Shown piece by piece: positions 35,790-47,943 of a stretch of 64,000 nt of DNA; position 1 is the stretch's first letter; the number at the start of each line of letters is the position of its first letter. The stretch comes from Escarpia spicata. Its lineage: Eukaryota; Annelida; Polychaeta; Sabellida; Siboglinidae. The notes beneath the pieces were generated by a model. The model ran no database searches. It saw nothing but the letters and a program-made list of their open reading frames with translations, and was not told the DNA's origin. The stretch is taken from contig OZ023206.1 in assembly GCA_963995525.1 (NCBI GenBank), positions 20,925,631-20,989,630 of the forward strand, given 5' to 3'. A program made the position numbers and the translations under genes.

Positions 35790-36443
35790 TCAGATTCTTT
35801 GAGAATACTGCTGCCCCTTTCCACTTAGATGGAGGCCATCTCTCATGTACATATCTTCTCTCCCAACAAAATACCCCCATAAATCTATGAATCCCACGCC
35901 CTCTTCCTCACACATCTGCTCAACTAGTGCGTTGATCGCCATCCTCTTACAGTTTTTGTATCTTGCCCCCCTGCCTCCCATTACAGGCAAAATTCCTGAG
36001 AGAATAATCTGTTCCACTATTGTCTTCTTTAGCTTCCTCACTAGATGTCTGCACTTCTGAACTATCCCAGTTGTTCCTTCCTTGCCTGCATTGTTTGTCC
36101 CTACGAGTACTAGTATAGACCCTCCCTTGCCATGCCCCAATACCTTCTCTATCCTTTCGGTCACATGCTCTATCCTAGCCCCCGGTAGACATACAACAAC
36201 AACGTCCTTCCCCTCGCATATAGTCTTGTCTGTTTTTCTCAGAATTGAATCGCCCATAAACACTCTCTCTTTTCTCCTTGCCCCCTCAATCACTAACTTA
36301 TAACAGTTACTAAACTTGCTTGGTGAATATGGACGAATCATAAAATCACACCATTGGTGTATCGACGTTGAACGAAGACACACGTTACAAAAAAGAAACC
36401 TAAGATGGCGGACGAAATCAAGGAGATCATAAAATTCCGGCAA
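35790..36443 (-). CDS. LINE ORF1 with SGNH-hydrolase (esterase) domain
   Basis: A 217-residue frame. Block I is VFMGDSILRK with nucleophile Ser66, a Gly-containing turn CLPGAR is at 85-90, block III is VGTNN at 114-118, and block V is DGLHLSGKG with Asp202 and His205. These are the catalytic triad and oxyanion residues of GDSL/SGNH esterases, known in ORF1 proteins of CR1/L2-type LINEs, where they are thought to help the ribonucleoprotein. The first 45 residues have no domain and the true start may differ. The triad looks intact. No RNA-recognition motif or zinc knuckle is seen. Confidence 0.82.
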   Translation of the reverse strand: MPEFYDLLDFVRHLRFLFCNVCLRSTSIHQWCDFMIRPYSPSKFSNCYKLVIEGARRKERVFMGDSILRKTDKTICEGKDVVVVCLPGARIEHVTERIEKVLGHGKGGSILVLVGTNNAGKEGTTGIVQKCRHLVRKLKKTIVEQIILSGILPVMGGRGARYKNCKRMAINALVEQMCEEEGVGFIDLWGYFVGREDMYMRDGLHLSGKGQQYSQRI

Positions 36444-36559
36444 TTAGATTGATCTCTGAAAGTTTGGCGCCCGAGTTGCAAAGCGTGAAACGTATAAAAT
36501 ACAATTTTAATTGCTGTGCTGAATGGCGAACATTTGATAATATTGCAAATTCATGTAAT

Positions 36560-36740
36560 GTCTGCATACATACAAACACGTACACATATACATACTTGAT
36601 AGATATATGCACATGCATATAAACTACACGCATGCATGCAGGCACGAACGCAAGCACGCATGCAAGCAAACACATGCACACACCCAAACACACACACGCA
36701 TGCGCACACGCATGCACACATTCTTGCACGCGTAAGCTAA
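36560..36740. repeat. ACAC/GCATGCA-rich low-complexity tract
   Basis: Simple-sequence stretch of acatacac, gcatgcatg and gcaagcacgca words just upstream of the LINE's 5' end. No gene. Confidence 0.8.
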
Positions 36741-36849
36741 CTTGTCGCTGAATATGCATGCGAGTTATTTGTTTGTTCAGCAGAAATGTCAGTAGGCAAC
36801 GTTACGTTGAGAACGACAGAAACAATTTTCGTCAGGGAGGAAGAACAGT

Positions 36850-37110
36850 TAACAACCGTGGGACGAGGGGGAAGAATTAACAACCTTGCTGAACGAAGAG
36901 GATGAATTAACCGTGGTGAACGAGGAGTATGAACTAACAACCAGGCTGAACGAGAAGGATGAATTAACAATCTTGGTGAACCAGGAAGAAGACTTAATAA
37001 CCGTGGTGAACGAGTAGTAATAATTAACAACGGTGGTGAACGAAGAGGAAGAATTAACAACCATTGTGAACGAGGAGGAAGAATTGACAACAGTGGAGAA
37101 CTCAGAAGAA
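36850..37110. repeat. About 30-bp minisatellite
   Basis: Eight or so imperfect copies of a unit like gaacgaggaggaagaattaa caaccgtggt. Minus-strand frames through it (36737-37180) encode repetitive Ser/Leu/Pro runs and are artefacts. Confidence 0.9.
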
Positions 37111-37668
37111 CACTAAACGTTATAAGGCTCCATTTACACTTTATTGTGGAATCGAGAACATCATTAACTACATTATACATGCCACCGTGCGACCTCCCGG
37201 CTTACTTTAGGCTTAGTTAAGAAGTCATAACATGGGGTTATTTACGTAGAGAATTTTTCCCGTTATAGCTACTCGTGGCATCTTGGCCCGTTACATCTAT
37301 ATTTTTAATACAACATTCCATGAGAGAAAAGATATGGAAGCAAACATATTCAGATTGCAAACTGGGCCAATGTCGTTAATAAATATTGATATTCTCGCAA
37401 AACGTTGTATTCCTTCGAAACTAGTTCGGGCATGGAGAGAAACAAAAATAAGTAATTACGTTTTCTCGAATTTCCTTTCTCCATGCGCCTTGACATTAAC
37501 AAATACTATGGAAATAGTGGGGGTCTAAAGTAAAGTGGCCTTGTTAACGTGTTGTCAGACTATAAGAAACCTGACCCTGAGGAAACTCTGAAATTCCTTC
37601 ACAACCACTGTTTGATATGATATGCTGATCAGATTACTTAAAAATCACATACTCCCAGCTCTTTTGTC

Positions 37669-37808
37669 CAGTAGGCCCCCAGCTAGTAAAGCAATTTGCA
37701 TACCCTATGGACACTAGTAGGCCCCCAGGTAGTAAAACAATTTGTATACCCTATGGACACTAGTAGGCCCCCAGGTAGTAAAACAATTTGTATACCCTAT
37801 GGACACTA
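37669..37808. repeat. 46-bp tandem repeat, three copies
   Basis: Units starting tagtaggcccccaggtagta and ending ccctatggacac. The second and third copies are identical; the first has a few changes. The last copy runs directly into a CTCF-like motif. Confidence 0.93.
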
Positions 37809-37850
37809 GATGGCGCAACAGTTTATAAGTTCTGGTGCGCCACCTAGTGA
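37803..37850. promoter_or_regulatory. Inverted pair of CTCF-like motifs
   Basis: ACACTAGATGGCGC at 37803-37816 on + and TCACTAGGTGGCGC at 37837-37850 on - each match 13 of 14 positions of the general CTCF core (CCASYAGRKGGCRS). They face each other, 20 bp apart. CTCF is present in most bilaterians, so a bound site is possible. Matching alone is weak evidence: the pair also forms an imperfect hairpin and may be a repeat property. Confidence 0.35.
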
Positions 37851-38906
37851 CTATTATTGCATCGCGACGACGGACCCCCGGCTGCCGTGAGTTGAGAAGT
37901 TTACAGGGACAGGTCAGTTTTGAGGGATTCGATGGAATAGCAACTGCGCATGACACCAGCATAATTGTCTTTCTTTCAGAAACAACTGCAGTCGTAGTTT
38001 TGTTTGTGTAAACTTTGCTTGGATGCGAGGGCTGGGCTGGTAGTTGACACTCGGAGTCAGAACTCGGTGACTGACACTGTCTGCATTCTGCAGTGACAGT
38101 GCTCACTCACCCGCTGCATTAGCAGAACTCGTTGTCAATAGTTAGTCGACAGGGCGGAACGGCCTGACTCCGACAACTGTCGTAATGACTAATGTGCGAC
38201 ATCTGTCACCTCGGACTGCGGTAGATGAGTCTTGCCGTATGATTCTTGTAGTTTTCAGTACAGTCTTCAGCGGCACCTGTTAAATTTTGTAAACACCTGA
38301 CCCTTCCATTTCCATTGGTACTCTACGACTACAGTACTGTGTGTGAGTAGGTAGATCTCGGCCTTTCGCGATCTCGGCCTGTTTCCGAGTGATCTCGCCT
38401 GTGACCTCGGCCTGTTTGAGGAGTGATCTCGGCCTGTTCGGATGTATATTGTTGACCAAAAACGATAGCGGCATGAAGTCGGCCAGTGAATTCGGCCTGG
38501 GCAGCAGTGAATTCGGCCTGTGCAGCAGTGAACTCGGCCTGTATAGCCAGTGATCTCGGTCTGTTTGAGTGATGTTAGCCAGCGTTTTTTGTGCAACATA
38601 ATTACATTGCATTATGTATTGTGATAACTGCTACATAATGTCCAATATGTTGCATGGTTGTTTTCGACAGCGATCTCTGTTTTTTTATAACGTCTTTGTT
38701 TTGCTGGGTTATTTACGTGAGGCAGAGATCTCGGCCTGTTTGAGTGATATATATGTTAGCCAAATATTTGTTGTGTGTATATTGATGTATAGTTTTGTTT
38801 TGTTTGGTTATTTATGTAAGCAATTCGACATTATCATCGGCAATTTCTGCGTGATGTGTACTAGTATTATAGTGATTGCCGCCAAGATATCTACCACTGA
38901 TCACTG

Positions 38907-39040
38907 ACAGCAAATATAAATTAAATGCAAATAAAACTGACTTGATAATTATTGGTAAATCAATGCAGTGTAGTTAACTTGATGTGTTTTCCCTACGCGT
39001 ATTTTGAAACAGCATATCACGCCAGCAACCTCGGTGAGCA
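38907..39040 (+). repeat. LINE fragment (RT region)
   Basis: Matches 29550-29690 of the first LINE: both contain aaattaaatgcaaataaaac, attattggta and tccctacgcgtattttgaa. Same orientation. It lies inside the 2.4-kb transposon. Confidence 0.85.
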
Positions 39041-39540
39041 GGGGAGTCATGTAATAAACATTTAGATTAATTACTTCGACTTGTAACGAAGTAGTTTTAT
39101 CTAAGGTAACGCTACTTTTTACCTCGTTATTTTAATTTACTTCCGCGATATATTTTCGTTACTTTTTTTCTGAAATACGTCGCCTTATGGCGTTCCGCCC
39201 GTCAACAACATTTCATTAAACGTATTTAGGTTAAACAAATTAGAGCTACGGTAAACTATATTAACGCGGTGATAACTGTCACCTGTTTGTGTGAGTATTG
39301 TCAAATCTTTGGGAACAGTAAATGTGGTGCGAGGCATTGACATTGTTTGTTTTGCGCCGACATCAATCGAATCGTTTCCCTTAATTCTGCCAGTCGTGAC
39401 TTCCGCGAATAGACTTTCTGCGACTTATAAAGTGCAATTGAAATTCACACATAGGCTACGCATTGCATAATAACGGGATTTATATGCTTCAATGTAGCGT
39501 AGTAGGGAAGATCAGTATGCTAACATCGCGCATTTTACCA

Positions 39541-39612
39541 CCTGTTGACAACTGGAATACTGCTTATGGATTTTGAGATTGACCAATCCCTTTGTCTTGA
39601 TGCGCCTCTGAG
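39541..39612 (+). repeat. LINE fragment (3' UTR)
   Basis: Matches 30288-30365 of the first LINE (ctgttgacaactggaat, ttatggattttgagattgac). It follows the RT fragment in the same order and orientation, with about 500 bp of unrelated sequence between them. Confidence 0.85.
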
Positions 39613-39954
39613 CTTCGTTTCCAATGATTTCTTGGTCTTGTCACCGATAGCATGCTATTTGTTGGTATTGTTTTGGGTTTTGGTGAGCTTCCAAATATTA
39701 ATAACGTTCCGACGCCTATCGTGTGGCACAATGTTCCAACTATGATTCGGGGCTAGTTTGTAGAAGACACAAGGCATAATGTAGACAGTTAATATTTTAT
39801 TAAGCATATGCAACAATTCCCATGCATGATACAATGCATAAATAAAAAACAATGCATAAATGTAGTGACATAACAATGAACACAATACCTATATAATTTG
39901 ATTTAGTGCAATCTAAAATATGAATGTGTGTGAGTGTGCGTGGGTGAGGGTAGG

Positions 39955-39989
<35 letters not shown>

Positions 39990-40097
39990 TTGTGTGCTGC
40001 CGGCTCGATTTCACTGCAACAATAACAACATGGTTGTATTATTATATAATATGGCATATTACAATATATGGCAGGAAATCGTACAAACACTGTATAC

Positions 40098-40315
<218 letters not shown>

Positions 40316-41370
40316 AATAACAACAATAGCATAAAAATGGTTTTCCTAAAAATTAATTAGAAATTGGGAAGACAACAACAGAAAACTACAACTTGAGACA
40401 GCCTCAATGCTCAAACTTGAGCAACTATTGACCTAAAACTTGGACAACTATTGACCGTTCATGGGATAAGTACTTGCAGTAAGGTAGGAAGTAAGAATAA
40501 GATCGCGACAGATTGTCAAAACATCTTTATTGCATTGCATATTGTAACATACAGATGGATGCAACTTCATTATTTCTGGTTAGCATCACTCACATAAAAA
40601 GGCCGAGATCACTCCTCGAACAGGCCGAGATCACACCCCGAACAGGCCGAGATCACTCCTCAAACAGGCCGAGATCACTGCCGCACAGGCCGATGTCACA
40701 GGCCGAGTTCACAGAAACAGGCCGAGATCACTCGGAAACAGGCCGAGATCGCGAAAGGCCGAGATCACTGTGAGTACAGTCTACCGCATTATAATTGCAC
40801 AGACTAAGGCAAGAGCGCACATCCTTGAATTTCGTCTTACCTTTCGGAAGCGGAAATAAGTGAATGGGAAGCGGAATTAACTTTTAATGTGCGCACGCAT
40901 GGCGCACCGGAAAGGCGGCAGAAAGTGTCATTGTGTTTATCCTTCGTGTGTGCGTCCCCACTTTTAATGTGAATCTAAGAGCATTTAAAAAATAAAAATA
41001 TAACGAATTTTATTTTTAACGGTTATAATGACAATCATTTCCTTTTCACTATTTCTTTATACAAGCAATCAGTAAATGATTTCGCCACATGTTGAACCCA
41101 ATGGCAGTGAATTATTAAAAAATCATATTTTTTTCGAAGTGTGAGCATTGGAGTGAATTCTAGTGGACTAAACTCGACTGAGATTTTGAGTTTATGATCA
41201 AAGCAAGCAAAGCAAAGCCAGCTAATTTGACCACAGTTACTTTATAAATTGAGGCTAGTTGTATACGCCGATCTACTATTGCTATAGTATGTAGTTTAGT
41301 TAAGCCAGGAGGTAGTTTACTTAGACCAAGAGCAAATTGAGTTAGACCAGGAGGTAGTTTAGTTAGTACT

Positions 41371-41690
41371 TGTTACTGTTTTACATTTTACAGCAGGAGA
41401 CTCTCACACTACAGCTGCACTTCAAAATAAGAAATGTGAATATTTAATGTATGTTTTACTGTTTTACACTTTACAGCAGGAGACTCACACTACAGCTGCA
41501 CTTCAAAATAAGAAATGTGAATATTTAATGTATGTTTTACTGTTTTACACTTTATAACAGGAGACTCATACTACAGCTGCACTTCAAAAGAAGAAATGTT
41601 AATATTTAATGTAGTTTTTACTGTTTTACACTTTAGAACAGGAGACTCTCACTGCAGCTGCACTTCAAAAGAAGAAATGTGAAAATGGCT
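41371..41690. repeat. 80-bp tandem repeat, four copies
   Basis: Units share tttactgttttacacttta, caggagactc and acagctgcacttcaaaa. They lie in the 2.18-kb transposon. Confidence 0.92.
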
Positions 41691-42024
41691 GCCTCTTTCA
41701 GATCGAACATCAAAAACAAACGGCTCTTTTCAGAGCCTCAACTCTTTCACAAAAGAGTTTGCTACCATCTTATGAATGTTCAATACAAATAAAATGGTAC
41801 CATCTTATGAATGTTCAATAAAAAAAAAATGCTTATACATGTACATTGTTGTGTTTTAATAAATATAGTGAATGTGACTACAATGATAAAACCTGTACGT
41901 GAGTGACATTCTAATATGCAGGCATAACAATAATGCAGGCATAACAATAATTCTCATATAGCGAATCAGGACACTTTGGTTCGTGCAAAGTAGATGGTAA
42001 TTCGGCCGTTCTAGTTCAAATTTG

Positions 42025-42250
42025 CAGGAGGTAATTTAATTAGGCTAAGAGGTAGTTTAATTAGACAAGGAGGTAGCTTAGTTAAGCCAGGGGGTCGTTT
42101 AATTAGGCCAGGAGGTAGTTTACATATATTATTCCAGGAGAAAGTTTACTTAGACCAAGAGCAAATTTAGTTTGACCAGCAGCCAGCTTAGTAATTATAC
42201 CAGGAGGTAGTTTAGTTAGTACCTTAGTTAGTCCAGGAGGTAATTTAGTA
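42025..42250. repeat. About 21-bp degenerate repeat (ccaggaggtagtttagttag type)
   Basis: Roughly ten loose copies. The same word occurs at 41308-41366, and the following block (aaaagagtttgctaccatc) occurs at 41752 and 42282, so a larger unit of about 500 bp is also duplicated inside this element. Confidence 0.75.
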
Positions 42251-43458
42251 AGACCCGGAGCCAGATAATAAAAAATTCACAAAAGAGTTTGCTACCATCA
42301 TATGAATGTTCAATAAAATGGTTATACATGTACATTGTTGTGTTTTAATAAATGTAGTGAATGTAACTACAATGAGAAAAGCGATGTGTGAGTGCCATTC
42401 TAATTCGAATATGCAGGCATAACGAAATATAACGTTTATGTACACTTCGTTTCGGTACACAACGTCAAGAATTGTCGCTAGATTAACGACACTAACAGAG
42501 TAATTAATAAACTGAATGAGATTACTACGAGAGACGTATATGGACTACATGTAATTTTGTGCAAAATAGATGGTAATTCGGCTATTCTGGCTCAAATTTG
42601 CAAATATAACGCCCGTCATTCTCATTTATCGAGTCGGCACACTTCGGTTCGGTATCCACAAAGTCGGAATAGATGACATTAACGAAGCGTACGATGTAAT
42701 TCAGCAAATAGAGATTACAAATTATAGTGTATAATACACTGATATATGAAACGTGTATGTATACCCCCAGTTTTATGAAATAACTTCGTCAATTCAAATA
42801 AATTCTAAATTTGAAAATGTGGGCGCTAACATGAAGGCATTATTATGAGAAGGAAGTTCTCAAGTGTGCGCGCGCACGGGTAATCTGCCCTTCCAACCGG
42901 AAGGAAGTTGTATCTACCGGAAGAATGCTGCTAGTGTTGCGCGCGCAGAGGTAAGACGAAATTCAAGGATGTAGTGATTTGCCAGACTAAGTTTGAGACG
43001 AGTTATACAATTATTGACTACCGTATACAACCTGTTAGAAGGAGATGCAACCATTAAAGGGACACCCTTCCAAATACTGTTGAACATTAAAGGGGAAATG
43101 AAATGCAGCTGTTTCATGCTACATATTTAAATATATACTATATAAGTATACATTAATGTTAACAGAAACGTACTCATTTATAAAACAAACTAAAAAAACG
43201 ATTTTGTTCTATGCCTAAATCGTCGCTATAGAGCACTGCGTATCGCCATCTTTGTTCCAAGCGAGTGGTTTGATTCACTCCTATCTAATCAATGTTAAAT
43301 TTCGGGGTTTTTCGGTTTACTTCATTAGTAGACATTTCTGTGCGAAAACAAAGATATGGTGCCCTATTATACACGATAGGCGTTCTATAGGTCAACAAAT
43401 AACTTGTATACGCGTTCGAAATAAAAAGGTGAAATTAAATGGCAACGATTTATAACCA

Positions 43459-44850
43459 ATGAAATCATTGTTAAAGTCACACTTCCTGAACGAAGATTTT
43501 AGCTGCCAGAAGGGGGCGGGGTTTTCAAAGCAAAGTTCAGAATATTATATGCGCGCGCATACCGGGACTATTTTTTTTTTGTTGACGTCGAAGGATTTTG
43601 GTAGAGACGAGTTATTAAAAGTGATTTTAAAAACTTCCGTATCACTTGGGGAGAAAATCGATACGACAGATGAAGACTCTAGTTCGACTTGTCACTCGGA
43701 AATTACGGTTGATACGGTTGACACACACAAAGGGCCTGTGCCATACGGGTTTCACCCAGTGACAGTGTGCGATCCACGCCACGGTCCGATAATGTCCGGC
43801 CCCGGGTCAGGTTCAGTTGTGGGAGTCGGACAGCGACAGTTGGTCTATCGACGACGAAGACGTTACGCGACTTAATAATGTCGCATGGTGTTTGTGTGAA
43901 CACTGCGTCCCAATGACAATGTCGACGCACTTCGAGTTGCTGTGCTGTAGGGATATAGCTGCCGTACATCACCGTATGACAGACCTGCATTAGATTTAGT
44001 GTCATTACCGATTATGAGTGACGACTTCGAAACGGTTTGCACCAACAGGGCTGTGTTGGAACTTGGAAGTCGGTCTGTTGTCATTGTATGATTTGCGTGC
44101 AGACTCGTTGATTCGACCAATAGCTAGTAGGTAAGTACTACGTAATTCAACAGGTATCAAATAATTATTCTAGCAATAACTATTTCAAACTTAAATACAG
44201 TAATTATACTTGTTCCCACCTCAAATGTTCAGGTTCACTCAATCTTCATAAAAACTATGTCTATGATTTTCATCAATTTTTGATCATTTTCTTAATAAAG
44301 TTACTTTTATTCTTGACAGGATGTGTGCATCCTTTTTATACAGTTTAATTCCCTATTTAAAAGTGTTCAAGCAACTTGCTTAATTTATATAAAAATGTAG
44401 ACAAATTGCACACTACTATGCATTAATAGATGCATAATCAGGACATTGTGCAATGTATTATTGATACAAAAATATTTAAGTGGAGTTTTTAATATAATAA
44501 AAAAAATTATATATTATGTGTGTGTGTTATCAAGACCACATCATGAAATGTAGTCATACAATCATAATTATTACAGCCCTTCACAAACAAATGAACCAAT
44601 TCACTGAATTCATGATGTGATATTGATAAAATACACAGTTTTGCCAGTATAACAATAATTAGAGGATACCGTTTGTTTATTATCAACTAATGCAAATAAA
44701 TGAACTTTCAGAACATCGATTGATTCGATTAGCCGCATATCGTCACTTCACGTTGTGGTCAAGGGAGAGACTTGGAAAAGGCAACAGACGTGTTATACCA
44801 GCCTACACTGTATCCAGAAGTGAATGGGGTTTATGAAAATTTAAGCTATG
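43459..44850 (+). pseudogene. P2X7 C-terminal-type cysteine-domain gene carried by the Kolobok element
   Basis: A first frame (43459-43800) has an acidic, Ser-rich stretch and PVPYGFHPV. After a one-base frame change, 43826-43993 encodes SDSDSWSIDDEDV, then LNNVAWCLCEHCVPM and FELLCCRDI, the cysteine cluster of the zinc-binding cytoplasmic ballast domain of P2X7 receptors. Further pieces follow in changing frames: FETVCTNRAVLE near 44035, LYDLRADSLIRPIA to about 44128 with donor GTAAGT, then after a TTTCAG acceptor (44711) HRLIRLAAYRHFTLW, RLGKGNRRVIPA and YPEVNGVYENL. Order matches the domain. There is no channel part. Its role in the element is unknown; the frame breaks suggest decay. Confidence 0.7.
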
Positions 44851-46271
44851 GACATTGCACTATACAGGTGAGTGTACAGTGAAAATAAAAACCATGGATA
44901 AGTAAGATTATATTGACCAAAAGGAAGAATGAATTATTCGGTGCCTTCTTATGTCATTTTTGGCAACAACAATGTGATCTGTAGTGTCTTGCATGTCCCT
45001 GTTCATAATTCGATTTGTAATACTGAAGCCAACATGAAATATATCAACAGTTTATTCATATGGAGAAACAATTCACAAATAAATAAGACTACATGGCAGA
45101 CTATGCCAATGCATTAGTCAAATTCACACACCGGTTTTCAATGTTTCTTTCAGTTGATTCACTTCACACTGACACATTTTAATCTAACTGTATTACAATT
45201 TGGGTCTGTGTCAGTCCTGTGCACATATAGTACATCAATAAGTAACACGTTTATTGATGATATGGGTCATCATTATGATCAAATATTGTGATACAAAAAT
45301 TATTACATACAAAATATCCCATTACAGTTCCAGTTTTACATAATTGTGGGTTTCAACTTTCAACACTAGGACCATGTGTCAAGAAAACAAGTATTATTAT
45401 TCAAGATACAGATTCAAAACTTGTAGTACTAGTTTCAAAATCTATCAAGTGCCTCCAATTGGATTTATCTAGATTTATGGCACTATATAAGTGTTCTTAC
45501 TATTATTAAGTACTTTTTGAGATGTTGTTTTGTGATAATGTCAAATGTAATACTAACAATGAAGTATGAATATATAAAAAAACGTATAGCTGAATCCTTT
45601 GCTGCTTCATTAGTTTGTAGTACACTTTAATAATACTGGCTAAAACATACAGATTAAACCAAAAATATATATTTTGTTGTAAGATGGCACTTTACTTTTA
45701 CTAAACTTGATGGTAACAGTCCAGTTTTAATGGTAATGGCCCTTATCATTTTTGTGACACACGTCCTAGAAGCCACATTAAAAGTGTACAGCGAGTCATA
45801 TGAACAAATACATGTACAGGTCAGTGTGATGTTTGAGAATGATAGTCTGTTGCAAAAAACTCACTGTAAGTAACATGTTTGGACTTGGTTAAACTATTCC
45901 AGTAAATTACATATACCCAAAGTTCCCTACATCGAATAGTGTCTAATAAAATATATTGCATACCACAACTAGGATACAAGCTTTTAAGTGGATGTTCCTT
46001 ACTTTAGGAGGTCCTATACAGTAGTGAGAATGCACTTTGCCTAAAACGTTTCTCTATTTCTGCCAGTGATGTTCAAACAATGTTATTTAAGCATAGAAAT
46101 CCATTGTCATTTGAAATTGGGTGGCACTAAACCGAATTGATATGGATACAACTAGTTTTCCGTAAAGCCGGTTCTTTGCTTTGCCACAGCCTCCTCTTTT
46201 GCTGGTTTTTCGATGCCTGCATGCTCTGCTAGAGTTACCTCCTTACTTGATGTCGCAACTTGGAGCATATT

Positions 46272-47943
46272 TCACAGCTTTGGGCCATTCGTGCATCTAG
46301 CTGCCATGCCCTCTAGAATTTCTCCTCGGAAGCTGTAGTCCTTTGACGCCATCACTTTCTTCACTACATACCCAGCAGACTTTGAATACTGCAGCTGATA
46401 CCGTAGCTTGTTGTCTGCTGTTTTCACCATTTCCTGCTGATTGAACAAATGATAAATTTAAAATCTCTCTCTCCCTCTCCCTCTCTCTCTCACTCTCTCT
46501 CTCAATCAATCAAATGGCTAATGTCATTTATTAATCAGTTCCAAATTCTGCCATCCTTTTCAATTTAAACTTCCAAGGAATTCCAATTCCATAATACATT
46601 CAGATATTTATTATTGAATCATATATATATATATATATAATTTATATATGCATCAGTTTATATTTCAATAAGCAATTCCAAAGCATACCATTCCAATTCC
46701 ATTGATATATAATTAAACAATTCAAGTAACAATAAACAAATGTCCTCAATTTTAATTATGTTATCTGTTGTTTGCATGCATACTCTTGTGCAGTGAGATT
46801 GTATTTTCGAAACTGTATTCCTAACATTGTTTTGCTATCGAGTACAGGCAGGGATTTTCAGCCATTTCAGTTTATTTCCTAATGCAATGCTGGATTTCTA
46901 AAGTGTGCAGCTTTGTCAAGCAACTGATACATTATTTTGTAACATAAAATGTTAACACTACTGATATCACAAGCCTTACCTTGTATTTGTGTTGTGGTCA
47001 ATGGTGGCCAAGTGGAGTCGGGCTATGATGCCTTGACGGCTGAACTTGGGTGCATACTTGAGGAAGAGGGCATGTAAGCTCTCCAGTTCACCAGTGTGAA
47101 CACACTTCATAACGCTCGCTATATCATACAGTAGGCAACAGTCCAGTATAGCCTTCTGGACAGTGAAGGCTTCTGTACCTTCAGTGTTGTTTTCACTTCT
47201 TGTTGTGTATACGTTGCATGACTGCACTTCCGGTACAACTCTGCGCCTGCTGTCCATGAATGGAATTCCTGATGTGATGGAGGAGCGAGATCCACATCTC
47301 CTTCATCAAGCGGGCATCACCACCACAAGCTGATGCGCAATACCACAGGTGGTTGGCAATTGCGCCTATCGAAGGGACAACTTCAACTTTCTTGGCAGGC
47401 AACAACCTTTATTTCTTTCTCTTTCTAATGCTGGGATGTCTGTCAGTGGCAAGTGTGGTGATCTTCACCCCATGGTCAGTCAGGTTGTCCAAGCAGCGTT
47501 TCAAGCCCTCCACTTCCATCCAGTAACTGTTCTTGACCTCTGTGACCCGAACAGTTTCTTGAGCAATGATGAGTTGGCTGTCAGTGTCCATGATGAAGTA
47601 AATGCCAAATGTAGCGTTGAGTCCTGGATTGTCATATCTTGCATCATCTGATGCGACCACGCTCTGTCCGGCCAGAGCTGACATGATGGCCTCTGAATGG
47701 CATGTCCTCTATCTCTGGCAGTATGTATGCCCGCTGTATGTTGTAGCACTGGCGGGGTGACAAGGCACATAGGTTCATTAGGTTGACCAAATTGTACACA
47801 GTGAATGAATGTCCAGTCAGGAAGAGGACGCTTGGTATCAACAAGCTACTCTCATAAATGTTACCAATCTTGGGTTGCGAGTGCCACATGAACGAGTGGC
47901 CATCAACACATTCTGTGGTCACAACCACTGCAAATCCAGTCAC
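46272..47943 (-). pseudogene. Kolobok transposase relic
   Basis: Read downward from 47943: VVVTTECVDGHSFMWHSQP and SVLFLTGHSFTVYNLV (47943-47644), GLNATFGIYFIMDTDSQ, VEGLKRCLDNLTDHGVKI and LATDRHPSI (47684-47409), NHLWYCASACGGDA and WISLLHHIRN (47405-47193), then GTEAFTVQKAIL, VHTGELESLHALFLKYAPK and IARLHLATIDHN (47257-46980). This order is that of Kolobok transposases; the Asp in LATDRH is a likely catalytic residue. A donor follows at 46980 (aag|gtaagg), and the last block at 46436-46272 (RYQLQYSKSAG, KDYSFRGEIL, stop) after an acceptor. Three frames and one internal stop at 47406-47408 show decay. The N-terminal DNA-binding part was not identified. Confidence 0.75.

Larger units (their letters stand above)
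32781..36443 (-). mobile_element. Nearly full-length CR1/L2-type LINE with esterase ORF1
   Basis: On the minus strand the order is SGNH esterase (36443-35790), endonuclease (35764-34844), reverse transcriptase (34742-33591), RT C-terminal region (33549-32900) and a 3' UTR ending in two copies of a 10-base word, atcttgttaa (32781-32800), the kind of short tandem tail that CR1-like elements carry. Length is about 3.7 kb. It inserted about 230 bp downstream of the EGF gene's transmembrane exon, in antisense. Frameshifts separate endonuclease, RT and C-terminal frames, so this copy is inactive but young enough to read. Confidence 0.9.
40808..42983. mobile_element. 2.18-kb non-autonomous DNA transposon, GGCAA termini, 7-bp target duplication
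   Basis: The left end GGCAA and the right end TTGCC are inverted; after a six-base mismatch the match resumes for 24 perfect bases (40819-40842 against 42949-42972). The flanks carry the perfect duplication agactaa at 40801-40807 and 42984-42990. No transposase frame is present. The interior is minisatellite-rich. Superfamily unassigned: a 7-bp duplication is uncommon. Confidence 0.85.

Noticed and set aside
36737..37180. A Ser/Leu/Pro-rich minus-strand protein
   Set aside because: It is the translation of the roughly 30-bp minisatellite.
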